This document shows positions 23,353 through 31,775 of a stretch of DNA of 46,089 bases, piece after piece. A model generated the notes under the pieces. It ran no database searches and was not told the DNA's origin. It was given only the letters and a program-made list of their open reading frames with translations. Source of the DNA: CAYOSU01 sp964541255 (GTDB lineage: Bacteria; Bacillota; Clostridia; Christensenellales; CAMQZB01); assembly GCA_964541255.1 (NCBI GenBank), contig CAZIPL010000008.1:1-46089 (forward strand). Reading direction: 5' to 3'. Each line of letters starts with the position of its first letter. Within the stretch, counting starts at the first letter, position 1. A program made the position numbers and the translations under genes.

Positions 23353-24852
23353 ATGAACGAGCAGAATAACGTAAACAACGCACCCGAAAAAGAGCAGGAT
23401 CTCAACGAAATAATGAGAATTCGCCGCGAAAAGCTTGCAAGGCTCGTAGAGGCGGGTGACGATCCGTACGAAGAGGATAAGTTTGTCGTATCGCATAGAT
23501 CGAAAGAGATCGCCGAGCATTTCGACGAGCTTGAAAATAACGACGTAGCGATTGCGGGAAGAATAATCTCACGCCGCCTTATGGGCAAAGCGTCCTTTAT
23601 CCACATTCTCGACGGACAGGGCACGATTCAGTCTTATGTTCGTATTGACGACGTAGGCGAGGATATGTATAAGCAATTCAAAGAGTGGGATATAGGCGAC
23701 ATCATCTCGGTCAAGGGCTATGTTTTCAAAACGAGAACGGACGAAGTATCCGTTCACGCTAAAGAGATTAACCTTCTTTCGAAGTCGTTGCTACCGCTTC
23801 CCGAGAAATATCACGGACTTACAAACCCCGATCTTCGCTATCGTCAAAGATACGTAGATCTTATCGCCAACCCCGAAGTAAAGGACGTTTTCGTCAAGAG
23901 AAGTAAGATTATATCTGCCGTTCGCGAGTATATGGACACTCGCAACTTCTTGGAAGTTGAAACGCCAGTTCTTAACACGATCCCCGGCGGAGCTTCCGCA
24001 AGACCGTTCGTTACTCACCATAACACTTTGGATATAAATATGTATTTGAGAATAGCTCCCGAACTTTATTTGAAGCGCCTTATCGTAGGCGGTTTCGAAA
24101 AGGTATACGAAATCGGCAGAGTATTCAGAAACGAGGGTATGGATATGAAACATAACCCCGAGTTCACTATTTTCGAATGCTATTGGGCGTATGCGAACAT
24201 CAACGATATGATCGACGTTACGGAGGGCATTTATCGCCACATTTGCGACAAGGTCATCGGATCGAGAAAGATAAACTTCCAAGGCAACGAGATAGACTTC
24301 TCCGTTCCTTGTAGAAGACTTACCATGATAGACGCAGTTAAGGAATATGTCGGCATAGACTTTAACGAAGAAACGGCTGAAAGCGCATATCCTAAGCTCA
24401 AAGAAAAGGGAATTGAGGTTGAACCCGATATGCCTTGGGGTAAGCTTTTGTACGAAGCGTTCGACCAAAAGGTAGAGGAAAAGCTAATTCAGCCTACGTT
24501 TATTTTGGATTACCCCATCGAGGTATCTCCTCTTACGAAGAAGAAAAAAGACGACAAGAGACTTACCGCGAGATTCGAGTTCTTCATTTGCTCGAGAGAA
24601 ATGGGCAACGCGTATAGCGAGCTTAACGACCCGATCGATCAGAAAGAGCGTTTTGAAGCTCAGGTAAGAGAGCGTGAAAAGGGCGACGACGAAGCTATGC
24701 TTATGGATAACGACTTCGTAACGGCGCTTGAATACGGTATGCCTCCGACAGGCGGCTTGGGCTTAGGCATCGACAGAATGGTTCAGTTCTTCACGGACAA
24801 CTATTCGATTAGGGATGTACTTTTGTTCCCGACGATGAAGCCGATAAAGTAA
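23353..24852 (+). CDS. lysS: Lysyl-tRNA synthetase, class II
   Basis: Charges tRNA-Lys. 499 residues, usual length. N-terminal OB-fold anticodon domain (about 60-155: VAIAGRIISRRLMGKASFIH). The class II core has motif 2 (FRNEGMDMKHNPEFT) and motif 3 (GGLGLGIDRMVQ). The RYVDLI block follows the OB fold. It lies in a greA-lysS pair and is followed after 10 nt by the YaaO-like gene. Confidence 0.97.
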   Translation: MNEQNNVNNAPEKEQDLNEIMRIRREKLARLVEAGDDPYEEDKFVVSHRSKEIAEHFDELENNDVAIAGRIISRRLMGKASFIHILDGQGTIQSYVRIDDVGEDMYKQFKEWDIGDIISVKGYVFKTRTDEVSVHAKEINLLSKSLLPLPEKYHGLTNPDLRYRQRYVDLIANPEVKDVFVKRSKIISAVREYMDTRNFLEVETPVLNTIPGGASARPFVTHHNTLDINMYLRIAPELYLKRLIVGGFEKVYEIGRVFRNEGMDMKHNPEFTIFECYWAYANINDMIDVTEGIYRHICDKVIGSRKINFQGNEIDFSVPCRRLTMIDAVKEYVGIDFNEETAESAYPKLKEKGIEVEPDMPWGKLLYEAFDQKVEEKLIQPTFILDYPIEVSPLTKKKKDDKRLTARFEFFICSREMGNAYSELNDPIDQKERFEAQVREREKGDDEAMLMDNDFVTALEYGMPPTGGLGLGIDRMVQFFTDNYSIRDVLLFPTMKPIK

Positions 24853-24862
24853 TTTACGCGGT

Positions 24863-26167
24863 ATGAAAGAAGAATGGCATCCGTGCGTCCACGATATCGT
24901 CGACGAGCTTGACGTGTCGAAGTGCGTATGGGATTTGAGAAAAAGAGATTCGAGACGTTTTCATTCCCCGGGACATAAGGGAAGAGGTCATTTTTTGTCG
25001 GAAATACTCGACATAAGATGCGACGAAAGCAACGTTTTGGAAGAAGCAAACGCAATTGCGGCGTTAGAGAGAAAGGTCGTGAAAGTTTACGGCGGAAGCT
25101 CCTGCCTCATTTTCGGCGGAATTTCGCTTGCCTCGGAAAGGTTTGTTAAAGCGGCAAGCCTTTTCGGGGAAATAGCTCTTTCAAGGCATTGTCCCGAATA
25201 TATTTTCTCTGCACTGTCTTTTCTTTCTATCGAGCCGATAATAATAGAAGACGATTTTTCGGACGAAGAAATAAGGGCTTGCGTTTTGAATGCAGAAGCT
25301 GTTATAATATCTTCGCCCGATATTATTTTCGGGGAAGAAAAGAATTCGCTTTTGATAAAAGAAGCAAAAGCATTCGGTAAAAAGCTTTGTATCGTTTCCG
25401 ATTACGGCGGCGGCTATGCTTTTTCAAAAGAGCTTGGAGGTTTTCAAGAAAAATGCGACATTGCGCTTTTTGCTCTTTACAAAGTTCTTCCTTGTTTTTC
25501 GGGAAGCTGTGCGGTCGTTTCGTATAACGACATCAGCTCGAGCTTTTTGGAAAATTATGACAGCGAAATAACCGCTCAGCAAGCAATGAGCGTCGAGTAC
25601 GGCGTAAATATATACGAAAACCACTTTGACGCTATTAAAACGCTTATAGAAAACACTGACAACTTAAAAAAGATTTTGTTGGCAAGTGACTTTGCGATAA
25701 ACGACACTATTCCGACGATTTTATCGATAAACACGAAAGAAATGGGAATATCGGGAAAAGAGCTAGAAGCAAGGCTTAACGATATGGGAATATTCGTCGA
25801 ATACGCAGATATAGAAAGAGTGCTTTTCACTTTCACCGTCGAGGATGAAAAGGAAGAGCTTACGCACTTAGCGAAAGACTTGATAATCGCCGCCGAACAA
25901 TGCGGAGGGATATCCGAAAAAGCGTATTGCGAAGTCGGAAAAGTTGCGAGAAATAAAGGTTATATCGAAAGCTTGAACGCTGATTCCGAGTGGGTGGATA
26001 TATCGGAAGCTTCGGGAAGAATCGCCGCTAAAGACGTCTGGCTTTTCGGGATAGGACTTCCCGTAATTTTAGCCGGAGATAAATATACAAAACAGATGAC
26101 GGAATATCTCGAAAGTCCGCTTGATTTTCGAGGACTTAAAAAAGGCATGGTAAAGGTGTTGAAATGA
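24863..26167 (+). CDS. Orn/Lys/Arg decarboxylase-family protein (YaaO-like), probably altered active site
   Basis: 434 residues, shorter than YaaO/SpeA-type decarboxylases (about 480). It keeps HSPGHKGR (34-41) and the likely PLP Lys K207 (YKVLP). The usual S-x-H-K becomes ALYK. The DEAHGAH motif that holds the pyridine ring becomes DYGGGYA (180-186), losing the stacking His. The conserved substrate-side segment after GHKG is also eroded. It may be inactive as a decarboxylase or have another PLP role. Its position just before tmk and holB matches B. subtilis yaaO. The stop overlaps the tmk start (ATGA). Confidence 0.8.
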   Translation: MKEEWHPCVHDIVDELDVSKCVWDLRKRDSRRFHSPGHKGRGHFLSEILDIRCDESNVLEEANAIAALERKVVKVYGGSSCLIFGGISLASERFVKAASLFGEIALSRHCPEYIFSALSFLSIEPIIIEDDFSDEEIRACVLNAEAVIISSPDIIFGEEKNSLLIKEAKAFGKKLCIVSDYGGGYAFSKELGGFQEKCDIALFALYKVLPCFSGSCAVVSYNDISSSFLENYDSEITAQQAMSVEYGVNIYENHFDAIKTLIENTDNLKKILLASDFAINDTIPTILSINTKEMGISGKELEARLNDMGIFVEYADIERVLFTFTVEDEKEELTHLAKDLIIAAEQCGGISEKAYCEVGKVARNKGYIESLNADSEWVDISEASGRIAAKDVWLFGIGLPVILAGDKYTKQMTEYLESPLDFRGLKKGMVKVLK

Positions 26168-26784
26168 GAGGAAAATTCATTACGTTCGAGGGAACCGAGG
26201 GAGTAGGAAAATCTACGCAAGTGAAGCTTTTGGCAAACTATCTCGACGAAATCGGACAGCCGTATATAATAACGAGAGAGCCGGGCGGAGACGGTATCGC
26301 GGAAAAAATCAGAGAGATAATATTAGACGCGAAAAACACCGACATGGCAGACGAAACGGAAGCGCTTTTATATGCCGCTGCAAGAGCTCAGCACGTCAAG
26401 AATGTAATACTTCCCGCTCTAAACGAGGGCAAAACCGTTCTTTGCGACCGCTTTATCCACTCGTCGATTGCTTATCAATGCTATGGAAGAGGCTTGCCGT
26501 TGCAGTTTGTTTTGGACGTAAACTCATACGCGCTCAAAAATTGCCCGCCGGACTTGGTTATTTTGATGGAGATGTCCCCTGAAAAGGCGTTCGCGAGAAA
26601 AGGCGGTGCCGATAAGAGCGATAGATTGGAACAAAGCGGCGACGAGTTTTTTGCAAAAGTCAACAAGGCGTACGAAGATATGAAAGATAACGACGACGTT
26701 TTGTATATAGATCCCGAAGGGACCAAAGAAGAGGTCTTGAAAAGACTCATCGAAGGACTTAAAGAAAGGGGAATGATAAGGTGA
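26164..26784 (+). CDS. tmk: Thymidylate kinase
   Basis: Phosphorylates dTMP to dTDP. 206 residues. P-loop GTEGVGKST (10-18), DR motif in CDRFIHSSIAYQ, and TREPGG substrate loop. It overlaps the upstream gene by 4 bp and holB by 4 bp (GTGA). Confidence 0.97.
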   Translation: MRGKFITFEGTEGVGKSTQVKLLANYLDEIGQPYIITREPGGDGIAEKIREIILDAKNTDMADETEALLYAAARAQHVKNVILPALNEGKTVLCDRFIHSSIAYQCYGRGLPLQFVLDVNSYALKNCPPDLVILMEMSPEKAFARKGGADKSDRLEQSGDEFFAKVNKAYEDMKDNDDVLYIDPEGTKEEVLKRLIEGLKERGMIR

Positions 26785-27755
26785 ACGAAAAGCTTCTTTT
26801 CGAAAACTTGTTTGCCGATAAACGTGTCGGCAAAGCGATAAGAGAGAAATCGCTTTCGCACGCGATTCTTTTCGTTACGCCCGACCACGTCCTTTCAAAA
26901 AAGCTTATAGATAACACGGCGAAAAAGCTTTTGGGCGGATGCGACGGATGCAGAGCTTGCCGCCATTGCAAAATGGTGGACGCTCGTTCTCATCCCGATT
27001 ATTTCATATATCCTATTGGCGACAAACAAAAAATCGTCACAGACGACGTCGAAGAGATAATCGAAAGGACTTATTACAGACCTTTTATGGCAAAATGTAA
27101 GGTTTTTGTATTGAACGGTTTAGAAAACACCAACGAGGCTTCGCAGAATAAGCTTTTGAAAATAATCGAAGAACCGCCCGAAAATACTTACTTTTTGATG
27201 TCCGTCGATAACGAAAACAACGCTTTGAGAACTGTTCGTTCGAGGGCGTTTCAGATTTCTGTAGACGAGCTTTCTTCGGACTTGTTGGCAAGAATAATCG
27301 AACCCGATTGCAAGTCGAAAGACGAAGCGATAGCAATTTCGGAGCTTTCGAACGGAAGTTTGGAATCGGCGTATAAGAACCTTAACAAAAGCGGCAAAAT
27401 CGACCCCGTCGAGATTTCGCTTTCGGCGATTGAGTCTTTGACGACGACGAAAGAGCTTTTGAAAACGACAAAGCTTTTCCCGCAAGCGTCGATCAAAGAA
27501 GTTCTGCCCGTAATGGCGCTTTGTTACAGAGATATTTTGTGCATAAAAAACGGTGCAGAAGAGGACGTTTCGCTTAAAGGTCATATTGAGCGCGTAAGAG
27601 CGCTTGCAAAACAGTTTTCTTCGGCGGCGCTTATCGAAAGTATCGAAAAAGTTGCCGAAACGGTTACGAAAATCAAATTCAATACAAACGCGGTGTCGAG
27701 CTTAGATACCCTTTTGTTGGAATTATTGGAGGTAAAATATAATTGTCCCGCATAG
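26781..27755 (+). CDS. holB: DNA polymerase III subunit delta'
   Basis: Clamp-loader subunit, 324 residues, GTG start. Zinc module C54, C57, C60, C63 (CDGCRACRHC). Sensor region LLKIIEEPPENTYFLMSV and the RTVRSRA motif (SRC equivalent) are present. The Walker A position reads FVTPDHVLSKK, so the P-loop is lost, as in non-ATPase delta' subunits. Position between tmk and ricT is as in Bacillus. The stop lies 12 nt inside the next gene. Confidence 0.9.
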   Translation: MNEKLLFENLFADKRVGKAIREKSLSHAILFVTPDHVLSKKLIDNTAKKLLGGCDGCRACRHCKMVDARSHPDYFIYPIGDKQKIVTDDVEEIIERTYYRPFMAKCKVFVLNGLENTNEASQNKLLKIIEEPPENTYFLMSVDNENNALRTVRSRAFQISVDELSSDLLARIIEPDCKSKDEAIAISELSNGSLESAYKNLNKSGKIDPVEISLSAIESLTTTKELLKTTKLFPQASIKEVLPVMALCYRDILCIKNGAEEDVSLKGHIERVRALAKQFSSAALIESIEKVAETVTKIKFNTNAVSSLDTLLLELLEVKYNCPA

Positions 27756-28609
27756 TAGGAATTAGATTTAAGAAGGTCGGAAAGATATATTATTTCGATC
27801 CCATAAATATCGAGCTCGAGCTTGGTGACGGCGTTATCGTCGAAACGGCAAGAGGAGTGGAGTTCGGTAAAGTAGTCATCGCGCCGAGAGAAGAGCTTGA
27901 CGAAAAGATAGTTAAGCCCTTAAAGCCCGTAATGAGAAAAGCAACTCCCGAAGACGTCGAAAAGGTCATGAAAAACAACGCGAAGCGTTCGGATGCGCTT
28001 TCGATTTGCGAAGAAAAGATCAAAAAACACGGACTCGAGATGAAGCTTGTCGATGCGGAATACACGTTTGACGGACAAAAATTGATATTCTATTTCACCG
28101 CTGACGGTAGAATAGACTTTAGAGAGCTTGTCAAAGACTTGGCTGCCGCGTTTAGAGTTCGAATCGAGCTTCGCCAGATAGGAATTCGCGACGAAAGCAA
28201 GTGTATCGGCGGAATCGCTCCGTGCGGAAGACCGTGTTGCTGTTCGCAGTTTTTGGGCGATTTCGAAAAAGTATCGATAAAAATGGCAAAGACTCAGGGA
28301 CTTTCGTTAAACCCCGGGAAAATATCGGGGCTTTGCGGAAGACTTATGTGCTGCTTGGCTTTCGAAAACGAACATTATGCCGAGACTGCAAAGCTTATGC
28401 CTAAAATCGGGGCGGAGGTAACTACCCCCGAGGGTAAAGGCGTCGATATAGGCAACGATATGCTCAAAAGAATAGTCAAAGTCAAAATAACGAAAGGCGA
28501 CGATACCGTCATCAAAGACTTCCCTTTGTCGGAAATTAAGTTCAAAGAGAAAATGGACGTTGACGAAAAGAGCGGCGGCGAAGAGGACTTAAAAGATATT
28601 TTAGACTAA
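27743..28609 (+). CDS. ricT: PSP1-domain protein RicT (YaaT)
   Basis: 288 residues with a TTG start preceded by GGAGG. The PSP1 core is rich in cysteine: C154, C161, C165-167, C198, C203, C204 (IAPCGRPCCCSQF, GLCGRLMCCL). In B. subtilis, RicT with RicA and RicF binds Fe-S clusters and helps RNase Y process mRNA. RicA and RicF are not in this window. An acidic C-terminal tail ends the protein. Its overlap with holB supports one operon from lysS or earlier. Confidence 0.93.
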   Translation: MSRIVGIRFKKVGKIYYFDPINIELELGDGVIVETARGVEFGKVVIAPREELDEKIVKPLKPVMRKATPEDVEKVMKNNAKRSDALSICEEKIKKHGLEMKLVDAEYTFDGQKLIFYFTADGRIDFRELVKDLAAAFRVRIELRQIGIRDESKCIGGIAPCGRPCCCSQFLGDFEKVSIKMAKTQGLSLNPGKISGLCGRLMCCLAFENEHYAETAKLMPKIGAEVTTPEGKGVDIGNDMLKRIVKVKITKGDDTVIKDFPLSEIKFKEKMDVDEKSGGEEDLKDILD

Positions 28610-28633
28610 ATAGCGATATTTAGCATAAAACCC

Positions 28634-28662
28634 TTGAAATTTAGGGTGATATGTGCTAAAAT
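28634..28662 (+). promoter_or_regulatory. Promoter of the ferredoxin gene
   Basis: TTGAAA (28634-28639), 17-nt spacer, TAAAAT (28657-28662), with TGTGC before the -10. CAAGGAG follows before the ATG. Confidence 0.72.
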
Positions 28663-28692
28663 ATATTAAAATTCAACAAGGAGATAAACATC

Positions 28693-28863
28693 ATGGCTCG
28701 TGTAATTTCTGATGAATGCATTTGCTGCGGTTCTTGCGCGGGGACTTGCCCCGTAAGCGCAATTTCCGAGGGTGACGGTAAGTTTGTTATCGACGCCGAT
28801 ACATGCATCGATTGCGGTGCTTGCGAAGGTGGCTGCCCTGTAGGCGCTATCAGCGAAGGCTAA
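28693..28863 (+). CDS. Small 2[4Fe-4S] ferredoxin
   Basis: 56 residues, a clostridial-type electron carrier. Both cluster motifs are complete: C9, C12, C15, C19-P and C38, C41, C44, C48-P. The two halves are a recognisable internal duplication (CxxCxxCxxxCPxxAI.EG). AAGGAG lies about 7 nt before the ATG, and it has its own promoter. It sits where B. subtilis has yabA, between ricT and trmN6. A family A repeat begins at the stop codon, followed by a terminator. Confidence 0.95.
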   Translation: MARVISDECICCGSCAGTCPVSAISEGDGKFVIDADTCIDCGACEGGCPVGAISEG

Positions 28864-29017
28864 TAATACAAGAAGTTTATGCTTTGCTTGCAAGAAGCAG
28901 AAACTTCGATGTGTTTCAAGCTTAGAAGCGCGAAACGATAGTTTCGTAGCAAAAGCGTAGCGTTTTGCGAAAGATTTTGTCGCAAGACAAAAGATTACTT
29001 CTTATAGGTTATAATAA
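28864..29017 (+). repeat. Family A repeat, copy 3
   Basis: It starts in the base after the ferredoxin stop (TAATACAAGAAGTTTATG...) and ends ...GATTACTTCTTATAGGTTATAAT. Internal stems include GCGAAAC/GTTTCG-type, GCAAAAGC/GCGTTTTGC and TTTTGTC/GACAAAA. It is inverted relative to copy 2. Confidence 0.8.
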
Positions 29018-29032
29018 CCACAAGAAAAACGG

Positions 29033-29060
29033 CTGCCGCTTTTTTAAGCGGCAGTTATTT
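29033..29060 (+). terminator. Terminator after the ferredoxin
   Basis: CTGCCGCTT (29033-29041) with AAGCGGCAG (29046-29054), 4-nt loop, then TTATTTT. Confidence 0.65.
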
Positions 29061-29117
29061 TCTGCTTTCATAACTTGCTTTGAAGCGAAAAAAAATCAAA
29101 AGAAAAGGGTTTATACT

Positions 29118-29867
29118 ATGGAAAAACTCGAAGACCTTCAGCTGAAAGGGCTTAAAATATATCAAAGAACGGACTTATATCATTTTACGTCCGACGCAGT
29201 GCTTCTTTCCGATTTCGTAACGTTAAAAAAGAACGACTTAGTCGTCGATTTCGGAACGGGCAGCGGAATTTTGCCTATTCTTTTATACGGCAAAAACCCC
29301 GTAAAAAAGATAATAGGAATCGAGTTTCAAAAAGAGCTTGCCGCTATGGCGCAAAAGAGCATAGATTACAACGAGCTTAACGATAAAATCACTATCGTTC
29401 AGGGGCGAGTTCAAACTTATTATAAGAAGCTTGAAACACACCCCGATGTCGTTGTATGCAATCCGCCGTATAGAAAGGTGAGTGGCGGCGTTATGCCCAA
29501 AAACGATTCCGATAGAATCGCACGCTTCGAGGTGGAGATAACCCTTTCAGAGATAATAGAAAGCGCTCGTCGTTGCCTAAAATTCGGCGGCAGATTTTAT
29601 ATGATACATTCCGCCGACAGACTTCCCGAGATATTGATCGAGTGCGAAAGAAACGACATTGCTGTGAGGCGAATCAGATTCGTTCAGGCAAAAAGAAACT
29701 CCTTGGCGCACCTTGTCATGATAGAGGGTAGAAGTGGCGGCAATTCGCAGCTAAAAATACTTCCTCCGCTTATCCTTAAAAACGACGATAATACCGATAG
29801 CGAAGAGGTTATAAGAATCTATTCGCGCGGCAATTCCGAGAAAAATCAAGAGGAAGACGCTAGGTAA
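29118..29867 (+). CDS. trmN6: tRNA1(Val) (adenine-37-N6)-methyltransferase-like protein
   Basis: 249 residues, Rossmann SAM methyltransferase. Motif I DFGTGSGIL (44-52), acidic GIEF after it, and the N6-adenine motif NPPY (115-118). It matches the YabB/TrmN6 family and its place before rsmI. I chose the ATG at 29118, with AAGGG 9 nt upstream. An in-frame ATG at 28965 would read through the family A repeat and the terminator. The target base is inferred from the family. Confidence 0.9.
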   Translation: MEKLEDLQLKGLKIYQRTDLYHFTSDAVLLSDFVTLKKNDLVVDFGTGSGILPILLYGKNPVKKIIGIEFQKELAAMAQKSIDYNELNDKITIVQGRVQTYYKKLETHPDVVVCNPPYRKVSGGVMPKNDSDRIARFEVEITLSEIIESARRCLKFGGRFYMIHSADRLPEILIECERNDIAVRRIRFVQAKRNSLAHLVMIEGRSGGNSQLKILPPLILKNDDNTDSEEVIRIYSRGNSEKNQEEDAR

Positions 29868-29873
29868 AAAGTT

Positions 29874-30671
29874 ATGTTTAATATCGTATCTACGCCGATT
29901 GGTAATTTGCAAGACATGACGTTTCGTGCAGTCGAAACGCTGAAAAATTCCGACGTTATCTTATGCGAAGACACACGTCATTCGTTGCCTCTTTTGACGA
30001 AATTCGACATAAAGGCAAAGCTCGTTTCTTATCACAAGTTCAACGAAAGCGAGAGGGTGAATTATATTATGTCCCTTCTTAGCGACGGCAAGGAAGTTTC
30101 TCTCATTACCGATGCGGGAACTCCCGTCATTTCGGATCCGGGATTTGTTATAATAAAAGCCTTGCGCGAAAACAATATACCTTATACCGCCGTTCCCGGC
30201 GCTTGCGCTTTGGTAAACGCCGTTGTTTTATCGGGAATCAATAGCGATAATTTCACGTTTTTCGGGTTTATTCCCGACGGGAAAAAGAAAAAAGAATTCT
30301 TGAAAAGAGTTGAAAAGGCGGAGGGAACTCTTGTTTTTTACATAAGTCCGCACTCTGTCAACGATAGCATCAAGGAACTTTATAAAACGCTCGGAAACAG
30401 AAACGGCGTTTTGATAAGAGAAATGACAAAGCTCCACGAAGAAAAGATTCCGATAACTCTTTCGGAAGATCCGAACCTCGACCTTTTGGGTGAAATGGTT
30501 CTCGTTCTTGAGGGTAAAGAAAAGACCGAATCGGATTATTTGTCTTTGACTCCGATGGAGCATTTGATGGGCTATATAAATTCGGGAATGGAGAAAAACG
30601 AAGCGATAAAGCTCGTAGCGAAAGAACGCGGCGTTCCCAAAAACGAAATATATAAGCTTTTGAATAAATAG
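29874..30671 (+). CDS. rsmI: 16S rRNA (cytidine(1402)-2'-O)-methyltransferase
   Basis: 265 residues, tetrapyrrole-methylase fold. STPIGNLQDMT (6-16), CEDTRHS, SLITDAGTPVISDPGF and VPGACALVNA are classic RsmI blocks. The C-terminal helical region with NEIYKLL is present. It lies 6 nt after trmN6, as in Bacillus (yabB, yazA, yabC), but no yazA-like GIY-YIG gene is between. Confidence 0.95.
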   Translation: MFNIVSTPIGNLQDMTFRAVETLKNSDVILCEDTRHSLPLLTKFDIKAKLVSYHKFNESERVNYIMSLLSDGKEVSLITDAGTPVISDPGFVIIKALRENNIPYTAVPGACALVNAVVLSGINSDNFTFFGFIPDGKKKKEFLKRVEKAEGTLVFYISPHSVNDSIKELYKTLGNRNGVLIREMTKLHEEKIPITLSEDPNLDLLGEMVLVLEGKEKTESDYLSLTPMEHLMGYINSGMEKNEAIKLVAKERGVPKNEIYKLLNK

Positions 30672-31080
30672 TATAGACCAAAAGGCTCCCTTTGAAGGGA
30701 GCTGGCTCGGCGATAGCCGAGACTGAGGGATTGATATCACAGAGGCGGCAGCAGAGCCACCGCCCTACGGAAATAAATGAACCAGTAGTGCGGGTATAAC
30801 TTTCGCCGAAAAAAAACATAGGCTCCCTTTGAAGGGAGCTGGCTCGGCGATAGCCGAGACTGAGGGATTGATAAATCACCACGACGATTGTGTAAGGTTA
30901 GCAAACAATCGATCCCACCGACACGGCGATTGACGCCGTGCCACCTTTCTTTGCGAAAAGGAGGCAACAATAAGGATCGAAATTATTAAACCGACGGCGT
31001 AAGCTGTGCCACCGCCCTACGAATAGAAACGTTACCGAGGTAGGGCGGGGATTCAACTCCCGCCGAAAAAAGATTAACTA
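30672..31080. repeat. Cluster of B and C repeats after rsmI
   Basis: Two near-identical B copies at 30682-30736 and 30819-30872 (GGCTCCCTTTGAAGGGAGC, GGCTCGGCGATAGCCGAG, GAGGGATTGA). C-type palindromes near 30743-30769, 30915-30945, 30990-31020 and 31040-31070, in both orientations. No gene seen. Confidence 0.8.
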
Positions 31081-31137
31081 TAATAAAGATACAGTTTAAT
31101 AAGTATCGAAAAATCAGAAAAGGTTTTGAAGGGGATA

Positions 31138-31166
31138 GGGGAAACTTTTCCTTAAAAAGTTTCCCC
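31138..31166. repeat. Perfect GGGGAAACTTTT hairpin
   Basis: GGGGAAACTTTT (31138-31149) pairs with AAAAGTTTCCCC (31155-31166) over a 5-nt loop. A partial echo (AAAAAGTTTTTCCCC) lies near 31214. It looks like another interspersed palindrome, not a terminator, since a C/A-rich run follows. Confidence 0.5.
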
Positions 31167-31240
31167 CAAATAAACTAACTGCGTAAGCGATTTAACCTCT
31201 CTACGGAATAAGGAACATCAAAAAGTTTTTCCCCAAAACG

Positions 31241-31681
31241 CTATTTTCGGTATTTTTCTATGACCGATTGCAAAAACTTTTCGTCGGGAAAGTCGTATTG
31301 CTTTTTGATTTCGTTGTCGAGATCGTTTTTTTGATACAGCTTAACGGTGGGACCAAGGCGACAGATTCCGTCAAAAAGCTCGACGCCGAGGACGATGGTA
31401 TCGAGGTATCCGTCTTTATAAACCAAAATAGAAATTTTCGGTCGCGAAAAGGGCGGCTCGTCGGAATGTTTTTTGGTCTCAATAAACATTTCGGGCGAAT
31501 ATCCTAAACTATCGGTTTTATAATATCTTTCGCATTCGAGAATGCAAATGTTTGCTTGACCGATTGGCTCATTTGTTTTTCCGTCTACGACTAATATTCG
31601 GATTTTTGCGATATTATCGGGGCTTGCGACGGATATTGGAAAAATCGATATGACACATAAAAGAGAAATAAAAAGTCTCAT
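31241..31681 (-). CDS. Small secreted protein with a carboxypeptidase-regulatory-like beta domain
   Basis: 146 residues. The N-terminus (MRLFISLLCVISIFPISVAS) is a signal peptide, probably cut after VAS. The next 70 residues (KIRILVVDGKTNEPIGQANI...TDSLGYSPEMFIE...ISILVYKDGYLDTIV) follow the pattern of CarboxypepD_reg/transthyretin-like domains. The C-terminus is charged. There is no clear ribosome site or promoter, so expression is less certain. Divergent from pgi. Confidence 0.6.
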   Translation of the reverse strand: MRLFISLLCVISIFPISVASPDNIAKIRILVVDGKTNEPIGQANICILECERYYKTDSLGYSPEMFIETKKHSDEPPFSRPKISILVYKDGYLDTIVLGVELFDGICRLGPTVKLYQKNDLDNEIKKQYDFPDEKFLQSVIEKYRK

Positions 31682-31713
31682 AAAAACAGTATGAAGCTAT
31701 TGCCCGTAAATAA

Positions 31714-31742
31714 TTGACAACTGAGGGCAAAAGACATAAAAT
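31714..31742 (+). promoter_or_regulatory. Promoter of pgi
   Basis: Consensus TTGACA (31714-31719), 17-nt spacer, TAAAAT (31737-31742). Short leader with GGAGGG 8 nt before the ATG. Confidence 0.78.
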
Positions 31743-31775
31743 TAAACTAAAGAAATCTTTCGGAGGGTTATGTGA

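Noticed and set aside
28965..29117. Upstream start for trmN6
   Set aside because: It would translate a family A repeat and a terminator; the ATG at 29118 has a ribosome site and starts the domain.
30672..31080. CRISPR array
   Set aside because: Repeats are palindromic, unevenly spaced, in both orientations and spread over the window; no cas genes.
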